From Desulfarculus sp. (GTDB taxonomy: Bacteria; Desulfobacterota; Desulfarculia; Desulfarculales; Desulfarculaceae), in assembly GCA_016218705.1 (NCBI GenBank), contig JACRDC010000044.1:1-64000 (forward strand): DNA of 64,000 nucleotides. The letters run 5' to 3'. The notes below the pieces were generated by a model. That model saw only the letters and a program-made list of their open reading frames with translations. It made no database searches and was not told where the DNA came from. The translations under genes were made by a program, and so were the position numbers. Each line of letters starts with the position of its first letter. Within the stretch, counting starts at the first letter, position 1. Of the stretch, positions 56,276 through 64,000 are shown piece by piece.

Positions 56276-56617
56276 TTAAATTGCGTTTTCACCTCTTTCG
56301 TTTGTCCGAATCTTCACGACATCATCGATTGTGGATACGAATATCTTCCCATCGCCGGTATTGCCGGTGTGCGCATATTTTTGGATAACGTTGACGACTT
56401 CATCAGCCATTGCGTCATCCACCACGACTTCCAGCTTGATGCGCGGAATGAATTCCACCATTTCATATAAAACCTTGTCTTTTGCGTTCTTTGCCCTGCC
56501 CTTGCCAAAGCCCTTTATTTCAGACACAGTCACGCCTGGCAGGCCGGCAATGGCCCGCAGCGCCTCGGTAATGGCCAGCAGTTTTGCCCGTCGGACAATC
56601 GCCTTTATCTCTTTCAT
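56276..56617 (-). CDS. P-II-like protein of metal-efflux operon
   Basis: This 113-aa protein is a P-II family member: MKEIKAIVRRAKLLAITEAL, VTVSEIKGFGKGRAKN at about 30-45, and KLEVVVDDAMADEVVNVIQK, GDGKIFVSTIDDVVKIRTNE. The T-loop lacks the Tyr-51 uridylylation context of GlnB/GlnK. P-II proteins of a separate group (called PII-NG) are known next to RND cation-efflux genes. It follows the RND pump gene by 30 bp. A signalling or metal-linked regulatory role is likely. Confidence 0.85.
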   Translation of the reverse strand: MKEIKAIVRRAKLLAITEALRAIAGLPGVTVSEIKGFGKGRAKNAKDKVLYEMVEFIPRIKLEVVVDDAMADEVVNVIQKYAHTGNTGDGKIFVSTIDDVVKIRTNERGENAI

Positions 56618-56647
56618 GGCTTTTACCTTTTTTGCGGAATTAAGAGC

Positions 56648-59600
56648 CTACATCTCCTCTTCGTCTTCTCGCTTCTCAAACCAGCTGTATACCGAAGGAA
56701 TGATCAACAGCGTCAGCATGGTGGAAGTCACCAGACCGCCCACAACAACCGTGGCCAGCGGCTTCTGGATTTCCGAACCGGTGCCGGTGGCCAGCAGCAT
56801 CGGGATGAGGCTAAAGATGGCAATGGATGCGGTCATCAGAACCGGGCGCAGACGGTCGGCAGCCCCTTTCCTGATTGCCCCGTCCAACTCGAGCCCATCT
56901 TCGCGCAGTTGTGATATACGCGACACCAGCACCAGGCCGTTCAGCACCGCCACCCCGAAAAGGACCACGAAGCCGACCGAAGCCGGCACCGACAGGTACT
57001 GACCGGAGATGAACAGTGAGAAGATGCCACCGATGAGGGCGAATGGCAGGTTGGAGATGACCAGCAACGCCAGCCGGATCGAACGGAAGGTTACGTACAG
57101 CAGCAAGAGAATAATGCCGACAGCGACCGGGCCGATGATCATCAACCGCTGCATGGCCCGCTGCTGGTTCTCGAACTGGCCTCCCCAGGTGAGGTAATAG
57201 CCGGGGGGAAGCTTGACCTGTTCCTTGATTTTCTGCTTGGCCTCGGCAACGAAACTGCCTATGTCCCGGCCGGTGATGTTCATCTCGATGGCGATCCGCC
57301 GGACGCCGTCCTGACGGCTGATCTGCACCGGCCCTTCGATCATCTTCACCTCGGCCAACTGCTCCAGCGGCACGTTGACCCCGGTCTTGGTGGTGATCAG
57401 CAGGTTCTTGATGGCTTCGAGTGAGTTGCGCTTCTCCTCCGGCAGCCGGACGGTAATGGGGAAACTGCGGTTCTCTTCGAAAAGTTGCGATGCCGCCTTG
57501 CCGCCCACGGCGATTTCAATCACCTTTTGCACGTCACTGATGTTGAGGCCATAGCGGGCTATCTTCGACCGGTCGATATTGACGGTCAAGTACGGTTGGC
57601 CGGAAATTTTCTCGGCGTTGAGGTCCGCCCCCCCCTTGATGGTCGACAACACCCTGGTAATCTCCTGGGATTTCTCTCTGAGGACATTGATGTCCTCCCC
57701 GAACAGCTTGAGAATCAACTGCGCCCGAGTGCCGGCCACCAGCTCGTCGATGCGGCACTGGATCGGCTGGCTGAACCCGACCGTAATTCCGGCAATGGAT
57801 TCAAGCGCCTTGCGCATCTGATTGGTGACCTCCTCCTTGCTGATGTCCCGCGTCCATTCACCCTTAGTCTTGAATATCCCCACGTAGCCGGTCTTGTCGG
57901 ACCCCCTCGTATCCAGGGCCACCCCGGTCTGGCCGGTGCGTGCCACGACAGTATCCAGTTCGGGAAATTCCTTGAGCTTCGCTGCCACTCTCTGGTTGAC
58001 TTCCAGCGCTTTTCCCAGAGAGACACCGGGGAGCATGGAAACGTCCATGTCAAATGATCCCTCGTCCATGATCGGGATGAATTCCGTACCCAGCCTGGTC
58101 ATCATGAAGACGGAGGCGATCAGCAAGGCCAAGGCCGTCCCCAGCACTACCCTTTTCTTGCTCATGGCATAGTTGAGCATTGGCTGGTAGAGCCGGTGCG
58201 CCTGCTTCATGAAAAAGCTTTCCTTTTCCGGGTGCGGTTTAAGGATGATGTTGCAGAGCACCGGGATGATGAAGATGGAAAGGAGCAGTGAAGCCAGGAG
58301 CGCAATGGTAACGGTGATGGCCAGTGGACCGAACATCTTTCCCTCGATCCCTTCCAAGGCCAGGATAGGGATGAAGGTGATGGCGATAATCAGCTCGCCG
58401 AAGATGCTCGGCTTGCGCACCTCCATGACCGCCTTGAGCACGGTCATTGGCTTGGGGTTCCTTTCACCCTCGTGGCTCAAGTGGCGCTGGACGTTCTCCA
58501 CCTGGATGATGGTGGTGTCGATGATCATGCCGATGGAGATGGCCAGACCGCCGAGGGACATGAGGTTGGCGGTTATGCCGGTCAGTTTCATGATAATGAA
58601 GGTGGCCAGGAGCGACAGCGGCAGGGCGACGAGAACGACGATGCTTCCCCGGATGCTGTTCAGGAGCAGGTAGAGGATGACGAGGACCAGGACCGATCCT
58701 TCGATCAGCGCCTTGTTGACGGTGCCGACGCTGGCTTTGACGATGTCGCTTCGGTCATAGTACGAAACTATCCTGATCCCTTCCGGCAGGACATTGTTTT
58801 CGTTGATCTCCTCTACCTTGGCCGCCACCTGGCGGACCACGTCGCGGCTGTTCTCGCCCCTCAGCATCATGACGATGCCGCCGACGCATTCGTCCTTGCC
58901 ATTTTTCATGGCGGCACCCATCCGGACAGCCTCCCCGACCTTGACTTGAGCCACGTCGCGGACATAGGTGGGGGTGCCGCCCGCCGACTTCAGGACGATG
59001 TTGCCGATGTCGGTTACATCCTTGATCAAGCCGACGCCGCGGACGATGTACTGGTTGGCGCCCCGCTCCAGAAGGTTGCCGCCGACGTTTTCGTTGTTGT
59101 GGCCGATGGCGTTGTACACGTCGTCCACAGTGAGCCCGTATTTCACCAGCTTTTCCGGCGAGACCAGCACCTGATATTCCTTGAAATACCCGCCAAAGGA
59201 GTTGATCTCGTTGACACCGGCGACGCTCTTCAATTGCGGGGTGACTATCCATTCTTGGATGGTACGCAGGTTGGTCAGGTAAGCGCGCTTGTCCTCCGGG
59301 TCGTCCGGCATCTTACCTTCCAGGGTGTACTGATATATCTCTCCCATGGCGGTGCCGATGGGTCCCATGGCGACCTCGACCCCTTTCGGCACCTTCTCCT
59401 TTGCCTCGGCAAGCCGCTCGAACACCAGCTGCCGGGCGAAGTAAATGTTCACATTGTCTTTGAAGACGATGGTGACGATGGAGAGGCCGAACTTGGTGAC
59501 CGAGCGCATCTGCTCGATATCCGGAAGGCCGCGCATGGCCATCTCTATCGGATAGGTGACATTGCGCTCGATCTCGATGGCCGACAGGCCGTTGGCGCGG

Positions 59601-59752
59601 CTGACCACCTCCACCTGGATGTTGGTCACATCCGGGAAGGCGTCAATCGGAAGCTTTACATAGGAATAGAGGCCGAAGGTGACGATCAGGAGCGCCAGGA
59701 AGATGACCATCCCCTTTTGGCGCAAGGTATAGGCAATCAGTTTTTCCAGCAT
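56648..59752 (-). CDS. Heavy-metal efflux RND pump (CusA/CzcA family)
   Basis: This 1034-aa protein has the RND plan: 12 membrane segments with two large periplasmic loops, start LIAYTLRQKGMVIFLALLIV, VKLPIDAFPDVTNIQVEVVS, and in TM4 LAISIGMIIDTTIIQVENVQ (about 395-415), which holds the HME-type Asp. The TM4 motif differs from classic CzcA DFGxxVDGAVV and from CusA, so metal specificity stays open. The inner-membrane pump drives metal export by proton flow, with the membrane fusion and outer membrane genes upstream in the same operon. Confidence 0.93.
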   Translation of the reverse strand: MLEKLIAYTLRQKGMVIFLALLIVTFGLYSYVKLPIDAFPDVTNIQVEVVSRANGLSAIEIERNVTYPIEMAMRGLPDIEQMRSVTKFGLSIVTIVFKDNVNIYFARQLVFERLAEAKEKVPKGVEVAMGPIGTAMGEIYQYTLEGKMPDDPEDKRAYLTNLRTIQEWIVTPQLKSVAGVNEINSFGGYFKEYQVLVSPEKLVKYGLTVDDVYNAIGHNNENVGGNLLERGANQYIVRGVGLIKDVTDIGNIVLKSAGGTPTYVRDVAQVKVGEAVRMGAAMKNGKDECVGGIVMMLRGENSRDVVRQVAAKVEEINENNVLPEGIRIVSYYDRSDIVKASVGTVNKALIEGSVLVLVILYLLLNSIRGSIVVLVALPLSLLATFIIMKLTGITANLMSLGGLAISIGMIIDTTIIQVENVQRHLSHEGERNPKPMTVLKAVMEVRKPSIFGELIIAITFIPILALEGIEGKMFGPLAITVTIALLASLLLSIFIIPVLCNIILKPHPEKESFFMKQAHRLYQPMLNYAMSKKRVVLGTALALLIASVFMMTRLGTEFIPIMDEGSFDMDVSMLPGVSLGKALEVNQRVAAKLKEFPELDTVVARTGQTGVALDTRGSDKTGYVGIFKTKGEWTRDISKEEVTNQMRKALESIAGITVGFSQPIQCRIDELVAGTRAQLILKLFGEDINVLREKSQEITRVLSTIKGGADLNAEKISGQPYLTVNIDRSKIARYGLNISDVQKVIEIAVGGKAASQLFEENRSFPITVRLPEEKRNSLEAIKNLLITTKTGVNVPLEQLAEVKMIEGPVQISRQDGVRRIAIEMNITGRDIGSFVAEAKQKIKEQVKLPPGYYLTWGGQFENQQRAMQRLMIIGPVAVGIILLLLYVTFRSIRLALLVISNLPFALIGGIFSLFISGQYLSVPASVGFVVLFGVAVLNGLVLVSRISQLREDGLELDGAIRKGAADRLRPVLMTASIAIFSLIPMLLATGTGSEIQKPLATVVVGGLVTSTMLTLLIIPSVYSWFEKREDEEEM

Positions 59753-59787
59753 CGGGGCCTCGTTTCCGCTACATATGGCTTGTAGTT

Positions 59788-61032
59788 TTAATGCTCATCC
59801 TTCATTTCACTCTTCTTGATTTCCGACTTGAGAATGAAGGAGCCCTCAATGGCGTACTGCTCACCCTCCGTCAGTCCGGAGACGATCTGGGCCATGCCAC
59901 CGGCTGTCCGACCGGTCCGCACTGGGCGGGCGGCAAATTCGCCCTCCTTTTCAGCCACAAAAATCACCGTCTTCCCATCCAGATATTGCAGAGCATCTTC
60001 CGGTACCGCCAGAACCGGCGTGGCATCGGCATCCAGGGCCAGTTCAATGGTTGCGAACATCTCCGGCTTGAGTTTCCGTTCCGAGTTTGGCACCTCGATT
60101 CGCGCCTTCACCGTGCGGGTGTTCTGGCCCACCAAGTCGGCGATATAGGTGATCCGCCCCTTCAGTTTTAGTTCGGGGAAGGCGCCCACGGTTACGGAGG
60201 CCTCCTGGCCGCGGTGAATTCTGGCCAAGTCCTTTTCATTGATGTCCACCAACACCCAGACTGTGGACAGATCGGCGATGGTGTAGAGGCTTTTGGAGGG
60301 GTCGGCCAGCTCGCCAACAATGGCGTGCTTTTCGGTAATGATGCCCCCAATGGGGGCGCGGACCGGCAGAAGCGGTTTCCTATGATTTCCGGTCCTCAGG
60401 TCTGCCAGATTGGCTCCGAAGAGCGAAAGACGCTCCTCGCCTGTATGCAGCTCGGTCTGGGCGGTCTTTAGCTCGGCTTCGGCCTGAAGAATGTCCTTTC
60501 TGGGGGCAATCTTCTTTTCCACCAAGGCCTTGATCCGATCCATGTTTGACTGGGCCAAGGCGAGCTTGGTTCTTGACTGGTGATAACGGTTCACCGCTTC
60601 CCCAAGCTCGACGCTGTCCAGGGTGACAAGTGTTTGCCCGGCGGCGACGTCATCCCCCAGAGAGGACTTGACGCTGACAATCTTGCCGCTTATGAGGGGG
60701 GACACATGGGCGATCTTGTCGGCGTTGGCTTCCACCTTGCCGGTGGCGCTGATGACGCCGGCGATCCGCTGCATCTTTGCCGGGCCTACCACCACGCCGT
60801 TCTGCTTCTGAAGCTCGGCGGTCATTTTGACCTTCCACTCTTCGCCATGCTCGTCTTGACCGCCTTGCCCTCCCTTATGTTCGTCATGGGCGACGGCCTT
60901 CTCCTCTTTATGGCCGGTCTCCTTACGTTCGGACTGTTCAGTGCCGACCTTGGTGAGGATTGCGCGGTAGTAAAGTCCACCGCCAACGGCCACGGCTAGA
61001 ATAAGTCCGATAATTAATGCCTTTTTATTCAC
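59788..61032 (-). CDS. RND membrane fusion protein (CusB/CzcB-like)
   Basis: This 414-aa protein has an N-terminal anchor (LIIGLILAVAVGGGLYYRAI), a His-rich segment at about 38-65 (HKEEKAVAHDEHKGG), the lipoyl half-motif LISGKIVSVKSSLGDDVAAG, a helical hairpin (about 150-215) and beta-barrel domains (VLVDINEKDLARIHRGQEAS). The His-rich stretch may bind metal before transfer to the pump. Start overlaps the end of the TolC-like gene. Confidence 0.92.
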   Translation of the reverse strand: MNKKALIIGLILAVAVGGGLYYRAILTKVGTEQSERKETGHKEEKAVAHDEHKGGQGGQDEHGEEWKVKMTAELQKQNGVVVGPAKMQRIAGVISATGKVEANADKIAHVSPLISGKIVSVKSSLGDDVAAGQTLVTLDSVELGEAVNRYHQSRTKLALAQSNMDRIKALVEKKIAPRKDILQAEAELKTAQTELHTGEERLSLFGANLADLRTGNHRKPLLPVRAPIGGIITEKHAIVGELADPSKSLYTIADLSTVWVLVDINEKDLARIHRGQEASVTVGAFPELKLKGRITYIADLVGQNTRTVKARIEVPNSERKLKPEMFATIELALDADATPVLAVPEDALQYLDGKTVIFVAEKEGEFAARPVRTGRTAGGMAQIVSGLTEGEQYAIEGSFILKSEIKKSEMKDEH

Positions 61033-62348
61033 TTGCCACCTCCGGTAGGTTCTGATGCGGCAGATGATTCGAGCTTCACCAGGGCTGTTTGCCGGCCATG
61101 GAGCGCGGTAAGGTAGCCATCGTTAACCTCGAAAAATTTTTTCTGTTCCTGGATGACGGCCAATATGCCGACCTCGCCCAGGCGATAGGCCTCCTGGGTC
61201 AGGTTCAGGTTTTCCTCGAGTTGGGGGATGATGTCATCCTTGAATAGGGAAAGCACCGTCGTGGCGTTCTGGAACGTGGCGTATGCGGTTTCGACTTCAC
61301 GCTCCACTGCTCTGGTGGCAGCAGCAAGGCGACTTTCACTGCTGTTCTTTTTCGCCGTGGCTTCTTGAATGCCGGCCTGATTCCGGTCAAAGAAGGGAAT
61401 GGGGATCGACAGCCTCACACCTAGGGTATAGTCGGTGTCCTTTCCTTCCAGCCCGCCGATCTCCATGGATGACGTGTCACGCCTGAACACCAAGCCTGCC
61501 GTCAGGTTGGGTATTTTTTCGGCCCGTGCGAGAGCGATATCGGCTTCTCCCCGGCTTTTCTCGGCTTCAAGGGCCTTGACGTCAGGCCGGTTGGCTACGG
61601 CAAGCTGTTTCAGGTCGCTGAGCGATTTGGCTATGGCGAGGTCCGCTTCCAGTTTACCCACGATTTCGGGCCGGCTGCCCAGGGAGAGGCCCATTATTGT
61701 CCAGAGTTTCGACTGATTTTGGAACATGGTTTTCGCCAGTTCAATCCGGGAGCTTTCACTGCGCGCCAATTCGACCTTGACCAAATTCATCTCCAGTTCC
61801 GGAATATCTCCGGCAGCTAGCCGCTCCTTTGTCACCTCGAGCAATTGCCGGTTGAGCGCAATGGAGCGGTCAGCCAGGAGCACGCGCTCTTTTGCCAGCA
61901 GAACATCATAGACGGCTGTTTTTACCTCGTCACGGAGCAGGCGCTCCTTGTCCGCCAGTTGCCAGCGGTAGATATCAAGCTCTCGCTCGGCGACGGACAG
62001 CCGCTTGTCGCGCTTGCCCGCCAGCAATAACTCCTGTGACAGGCCAAGAGCCAAATTGTTTGCATTTCTGCTGCCGGTCAAGGCACCGGTAGCGCCTTCA
62101 AAATCTATAGTCGGGTTCGGCAGGAGACCCGCTTTGACTTTGCCGGCGTCACGGATGCCTTTTTCCTCACGAAACGATTTGAGTTCACCGTTGTTCTGTA
62201 GCGAAAGTTCTATTGCCTGGGGCAATGACAGTGTCGGGTCGTCGGCCCGCGCCGGGGTGAACAATAATACAGCGACAATTACTGGCACTAGGAGCAGCGC
62301 TCCCCGTGTAACTAGAGTTGTGCCCAAAGGAATAACCTCCTTGTTCAT
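61029..62348 (-). CDS. RND outer-membrane factor (CusC/CzcC-like)
   Basis: From ATG 62348 this gives 439 aa with a signal peptide (ALLLVPVIVAVLLFTPARAD) and two TolC repeats: LSLPQAIELSLQNNGELKSF, LSQELLLAGKRDKRLSVAER and, in the second, YTLGVRLSIPIPFFDRNQAG and QEAYRLGEVGILAVIQEQKK. It forms the exit channel. An upstream ATG at 62414 is in frame but has no signal-peptide support. First gene of the efflux operon. Confidence 0.92.
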   Translation of the reverse strand: MNKEVIPLGTTLVTRGALLLVPVIVAVLLFTPARADDPTLSLPQAIELSLQNNGELKSFREEKGIRDAGKVKAGLLPNPTIDFEGATGALTGSRNANNLALGLSQELLLAGKRDKRLSVAERELDIYRWQLADKERLLRDEVKTAVYDVLLAKERVLLADRSIALNRQLLEVTKERLAAGDIPELEMNLVKVELARSESSRIELAKTMFQNQSKLWTIMGLSLGSRPEIVGKLEADLAIAKSLSDLKQLAVANRPDVKALEAEKSRGEADIALARAEKIPNLTAGLVFRRDTSSMEIGGLEGKDTDYTLGVRLSIPIPFFDRNQAGIQEATAKKNSSESRLAAATRAVEREVETAYATFQNATTVLSLFKDDIIPQLEENLNLTQEAYRLGEVGILAVIQEQKKFFEVNDGYLTALHGRQTALVKLESSAASEPTGGGK

Positions 62349-62779
62349 TTGTGCTGATGGGGTGTGCAGGTTGAGGTGGCCCCCATCAGTTGGACAACTC
62401 CTGAAGCAACACAAACTAGAGCCTCTCGTTCCTCATCCGATATTTGTAGTATGCCCCATGGTCGAGTGAGACCGGCAGAGCTTGTTGTCTGGAGGCTTGC
62501 TTCAGGAGGCTTGGCCATGGCACTAGGCTCCAGGGCTTGGAGCCTAGTCCCGGCTTTGCAGACATGCCAGCACAGGTGCTCTGAGTCCCAACGCTCCCAT
62601 GCGCAAAGGGCCAGACCCAGCCCTAATTGGTGGTCAGATTCTTGCCGCGTCATACGTTCCCCACATGGCGAAAAGGTGGCCTGGCAGGCTTGGAGTGGGG
62701 AGCGAGAGAGGGACAGGACCTCACAGGCCCTCTTGCCACACGTGGCTCGCCGGTAACCTGAGAGACAGGCCGGCTCACT
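62349..62779. other. Non-coding stretch upstream of the efflux operon
   Basis: About 430 bp with no supported gene. Frames on both strands show no family resemblance. It lies between the efflux operon and an insertion-sequence remnant and must hold the operon promoter; I see no clear -35/-10 pair. Confidence 0.5.
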
Positions 62780-62965
62780 TGCGCGACCTTCCCCTTGCCG
62801 AAAGGACTCTGCCCCTCCGCCCGCATCCGCAAAAGCTCGTTCTCCAAGCTCAGCTCGCCGATCCGCTTTAGTGCCTGGTCCACTTTTTTAACTACAGCGG
62901 ATCGCCCTCGCGCTCCTTCAGGGCCGCCTCCCTCCCCGCCAGCTCCTTGCTCCGCCCTTGCTCCA
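62780..62965 (-). pseudogene. IS3-type transposase OrfA remnant
   Basis: The leftward frames encode SKELAGREAALKEREGDPL, then (after a frame break) KKVDQALKRIGELSLENELL and RMRAEG. This is the C-terminal end of IS3-family OrfA proteins (leucine-rich helix, IGEL-ENELLR). No OrfB or inverted repeats are seen. Its first part has become the C-terminus of lipoprotein copy 2. Confidence 0.65.
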
Positions 62966-63464
62966 GCGATATATCTCGCCGCCCAGTTCCTTGGATAACA
63001 TTGTCGCCGCAGTCGAAATCGTTGGACCAAGTGAACGGGCTCTCTTTGTGGAAGGAGAGCCGCACATGGGCGCCTTCGGCGGCCCTCACCGGGAACTCGA
63101 ACCTGAAGCTGGCCAACGGTGCCATAGTGCGCACCTGGTTCTTGGCGGTGAAGACACTGAAGCGCACCATTTTGCTGGCCTTGGCCAGTACCGCTCTCTT
63201 GGCGTCGTAGACGACCACGTCAATGTGTCCTGGATTGGCGGTGGCGTTCCCCAGAACCTTGCGCTTGACCGCGCCGGTTATCACCAGGCCTTCGTCGGCT
63301 TGGATGACCTTGGTATCGGTGAATGGAGTCGGTTGCCCCGCTTCATTTACGGTGGCTTGCCCGCTGGCCCGGAGGTCCGCCCCCGTGGTGGCGCAACCGG
63401 CGGACAAGAGCGCGCCGGCCGCCACCAGGGTCGCCAAGGCTATGCCAAAACTCTTTTGCAGCAT
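62892..63464 (-). CDS. Lipoprotein, copy 2, with IS-derived C-terminus
   Basis: From ATG 63464 this gives 190 aa. Up to NDFDCGDN it matches copy 1 (54659-55156): LATLVAAGALLSAGCATTGA lipobox, TDTKVIQADEGLVITGAVKR, FEFPVRAAEGAHVRLSFHKE. After that it reads ISLEQGRSKELAGREAALKE, sequence from an IS3 OrfA remnant. The original end was therefore replaced by insertion. Function unknown, as for copy 1. Confidence 0.7.
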   Translation of the reverse strand: MLQKSFGIALATLVAAGALLSAGCATTGADLRASGQATVNEAGQPTPFTDTKVIQADEGLVITGAVKRKVLGNATANPGHIDVVVYDAKRAVLAKASKMVRFSVFTAKNQVRTMAPLASFRFEFPVRAAEGAHVRLSFHKESPFTWSNDFDCGDNVIQGTGRRDISLEQGRSKELAGREAALKEREGDPL

Positions 63465-64000
63465 GGTCTTTCTCCATATCCCCAAGATCGGAACTGCTAG
63501 GTTGACTATTCAAAATGGTATTTGCGGGGTCCTGCCGGGCGGACGGCAAAATCCGACCGCCCGGCTTCACCGGAAACTGAGGGGAGAGGAGGGGGCTAGG
63601 CTAAAATGACAATGGTACGAAGGCTTTGGCTTATAGGCGTAGCAGGAATGGGGTCCGACACCATGGTCCGCATGGCGGAGGCGGATTGCGCGGCGTCGCT
63701 GGTTGCCGGCAATAACAGGCTGGGCAAAGTCAGAGGGGCCTGCGCGGAGGGCTTGGGAGAAACCGCGGCCCCCAGTTGCACCAGCGTGTCTACACAGGGA
63801 CAGCAGGAGGCATGCTCAAAAGCCTGATTGCCGTCCATGGCGTGGTTGGGAACGCCCTTAGGGGAATGGGTACAACACCTTGCACCTGCGACTTCCAGGG
63901 ACACGCCCTGGTTAGGGGAAACGCAAAGTACCAGCGCACCCGCTCCCTGGGCCAATAGGAGTACAAGGGCGATGGCTATGAAATATGTCGCTTTCCCTGG
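62995..64000 (-). repeat. Duplicated Cys-rich/lipoprotein gene block, copy 2
   Basis: Second copy of the block at 54695-55730, same orientation, cut by the window end. The leaders, gene order and spacer are conserved; coding positions differ at scattered sites, so the duplication is not very recent. Confidence 0.85.
63596..64000 (-). CDS. Exported Cys-rich protein linked to metal efflux, copy 2 (start beyond window)
   Basis: The frame continues to the window edge (GKATYFIAIALVLLLAQGAG, then ALVLCVSPNQGVSLEVAGAR and ASCCPCVDTLVQLGAAVS), matching copy 1 from its fourth or fifth residue. Only the first few codons are missing. It is the probable first gene of the metal-efflux cluster at 56.3-63.5 kb. 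Confidence 0.7.
   Translation of the reverse strand, partial: PGKATYFIAIALVLLLAQGAGALVLCVSPNQGVSLEVAGARCCTHSPKGVPNHAMDGNQAFEHASCCPCVDTLVQLGAAVSPKPSAQAPLTLPSLLLPATSDAAQSASAMRTMVSDPIPATPISQSLRTIVILA

Overview
The window looks like chromosomal DNA from a high-GC Gram-negative bacterium, most likely a Desulfobacterota (deltaproteobacterial) relative. That is an inference from the long GC-rich genes, the CzcCBA plus P-II metal-efflux layout at the right end and the general gene style; no rRNA or other strong phylogenetic marker is present. Most of the window is mobile DNA: two related integrated elements lie tail to tail, followed by a host-like accessory region with duplicated metal-resistance genes.

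Element A (about 1-18.5 kb) reads as a prophage or satellite in reversed orientation. Early-type genes run leftward: a Cro-like regulator, a CII-like protein, a microprotein, ParA and ParB. A lysogeny-type operon runs rightward: an XRE repressor behind two palindromic operators, a small PAS protein, and a 1202-residue TIR-WD40-GTPase-DUF4365 protein that looks like a bacterial NLR-type immune receptor. Next come a RloC/PrrC-like anticodon-nuclease candidate and a type I restriction system (hsdM, broken by a 10-bp repeat expansion, then hsdS and hsdR). The element ends in a zinc-ribbon tyrosine integrase.

That integrase faces a sister integrase across a tRNA-Val(CAC) 3' fragment, the likely attachment core. 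Element B (about 18.5-51.1 kb) is a nearly complete siphovirus-like prophage. It carries an integrase, a toxin-antitoxin pair, a second PAS/XRE pair divergent from an early operon of overlapping microgenes, a lambda-O-like replication gene with four iterons inside it, a ParB/PAPS-reductase fusion, a TudS-like DUF523 protein and a second ParB. Head and tail genes follow in lambda-like order (terminase, portal, protease-capsid fusion, tail genes with a programmed -1 frameshift, tape measure, tail tip), then lysis genes and a terminator.

From 51.1 to 64 kb all genes run leftward. They encode secreted and envelope proteins and a CzcCBA-type RND efflux operon with a P-II protein and a truncated P-type ATPase. 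The operon lies between two copies of a Cys-rich-protein/lipoprotein gene pair; one copy is fused to an IS3-type transposase remnant.

The most unusual observations are the NLR-like protein with hypervariable, nearly identical WD40 repeats in a repressor operon; twin XRE-PAS regulatory pairs in both elements; and an element-specific 30-nt sequence in the integrase leader whose complement lies in the early-operon leader, so the two RNAs could pair.
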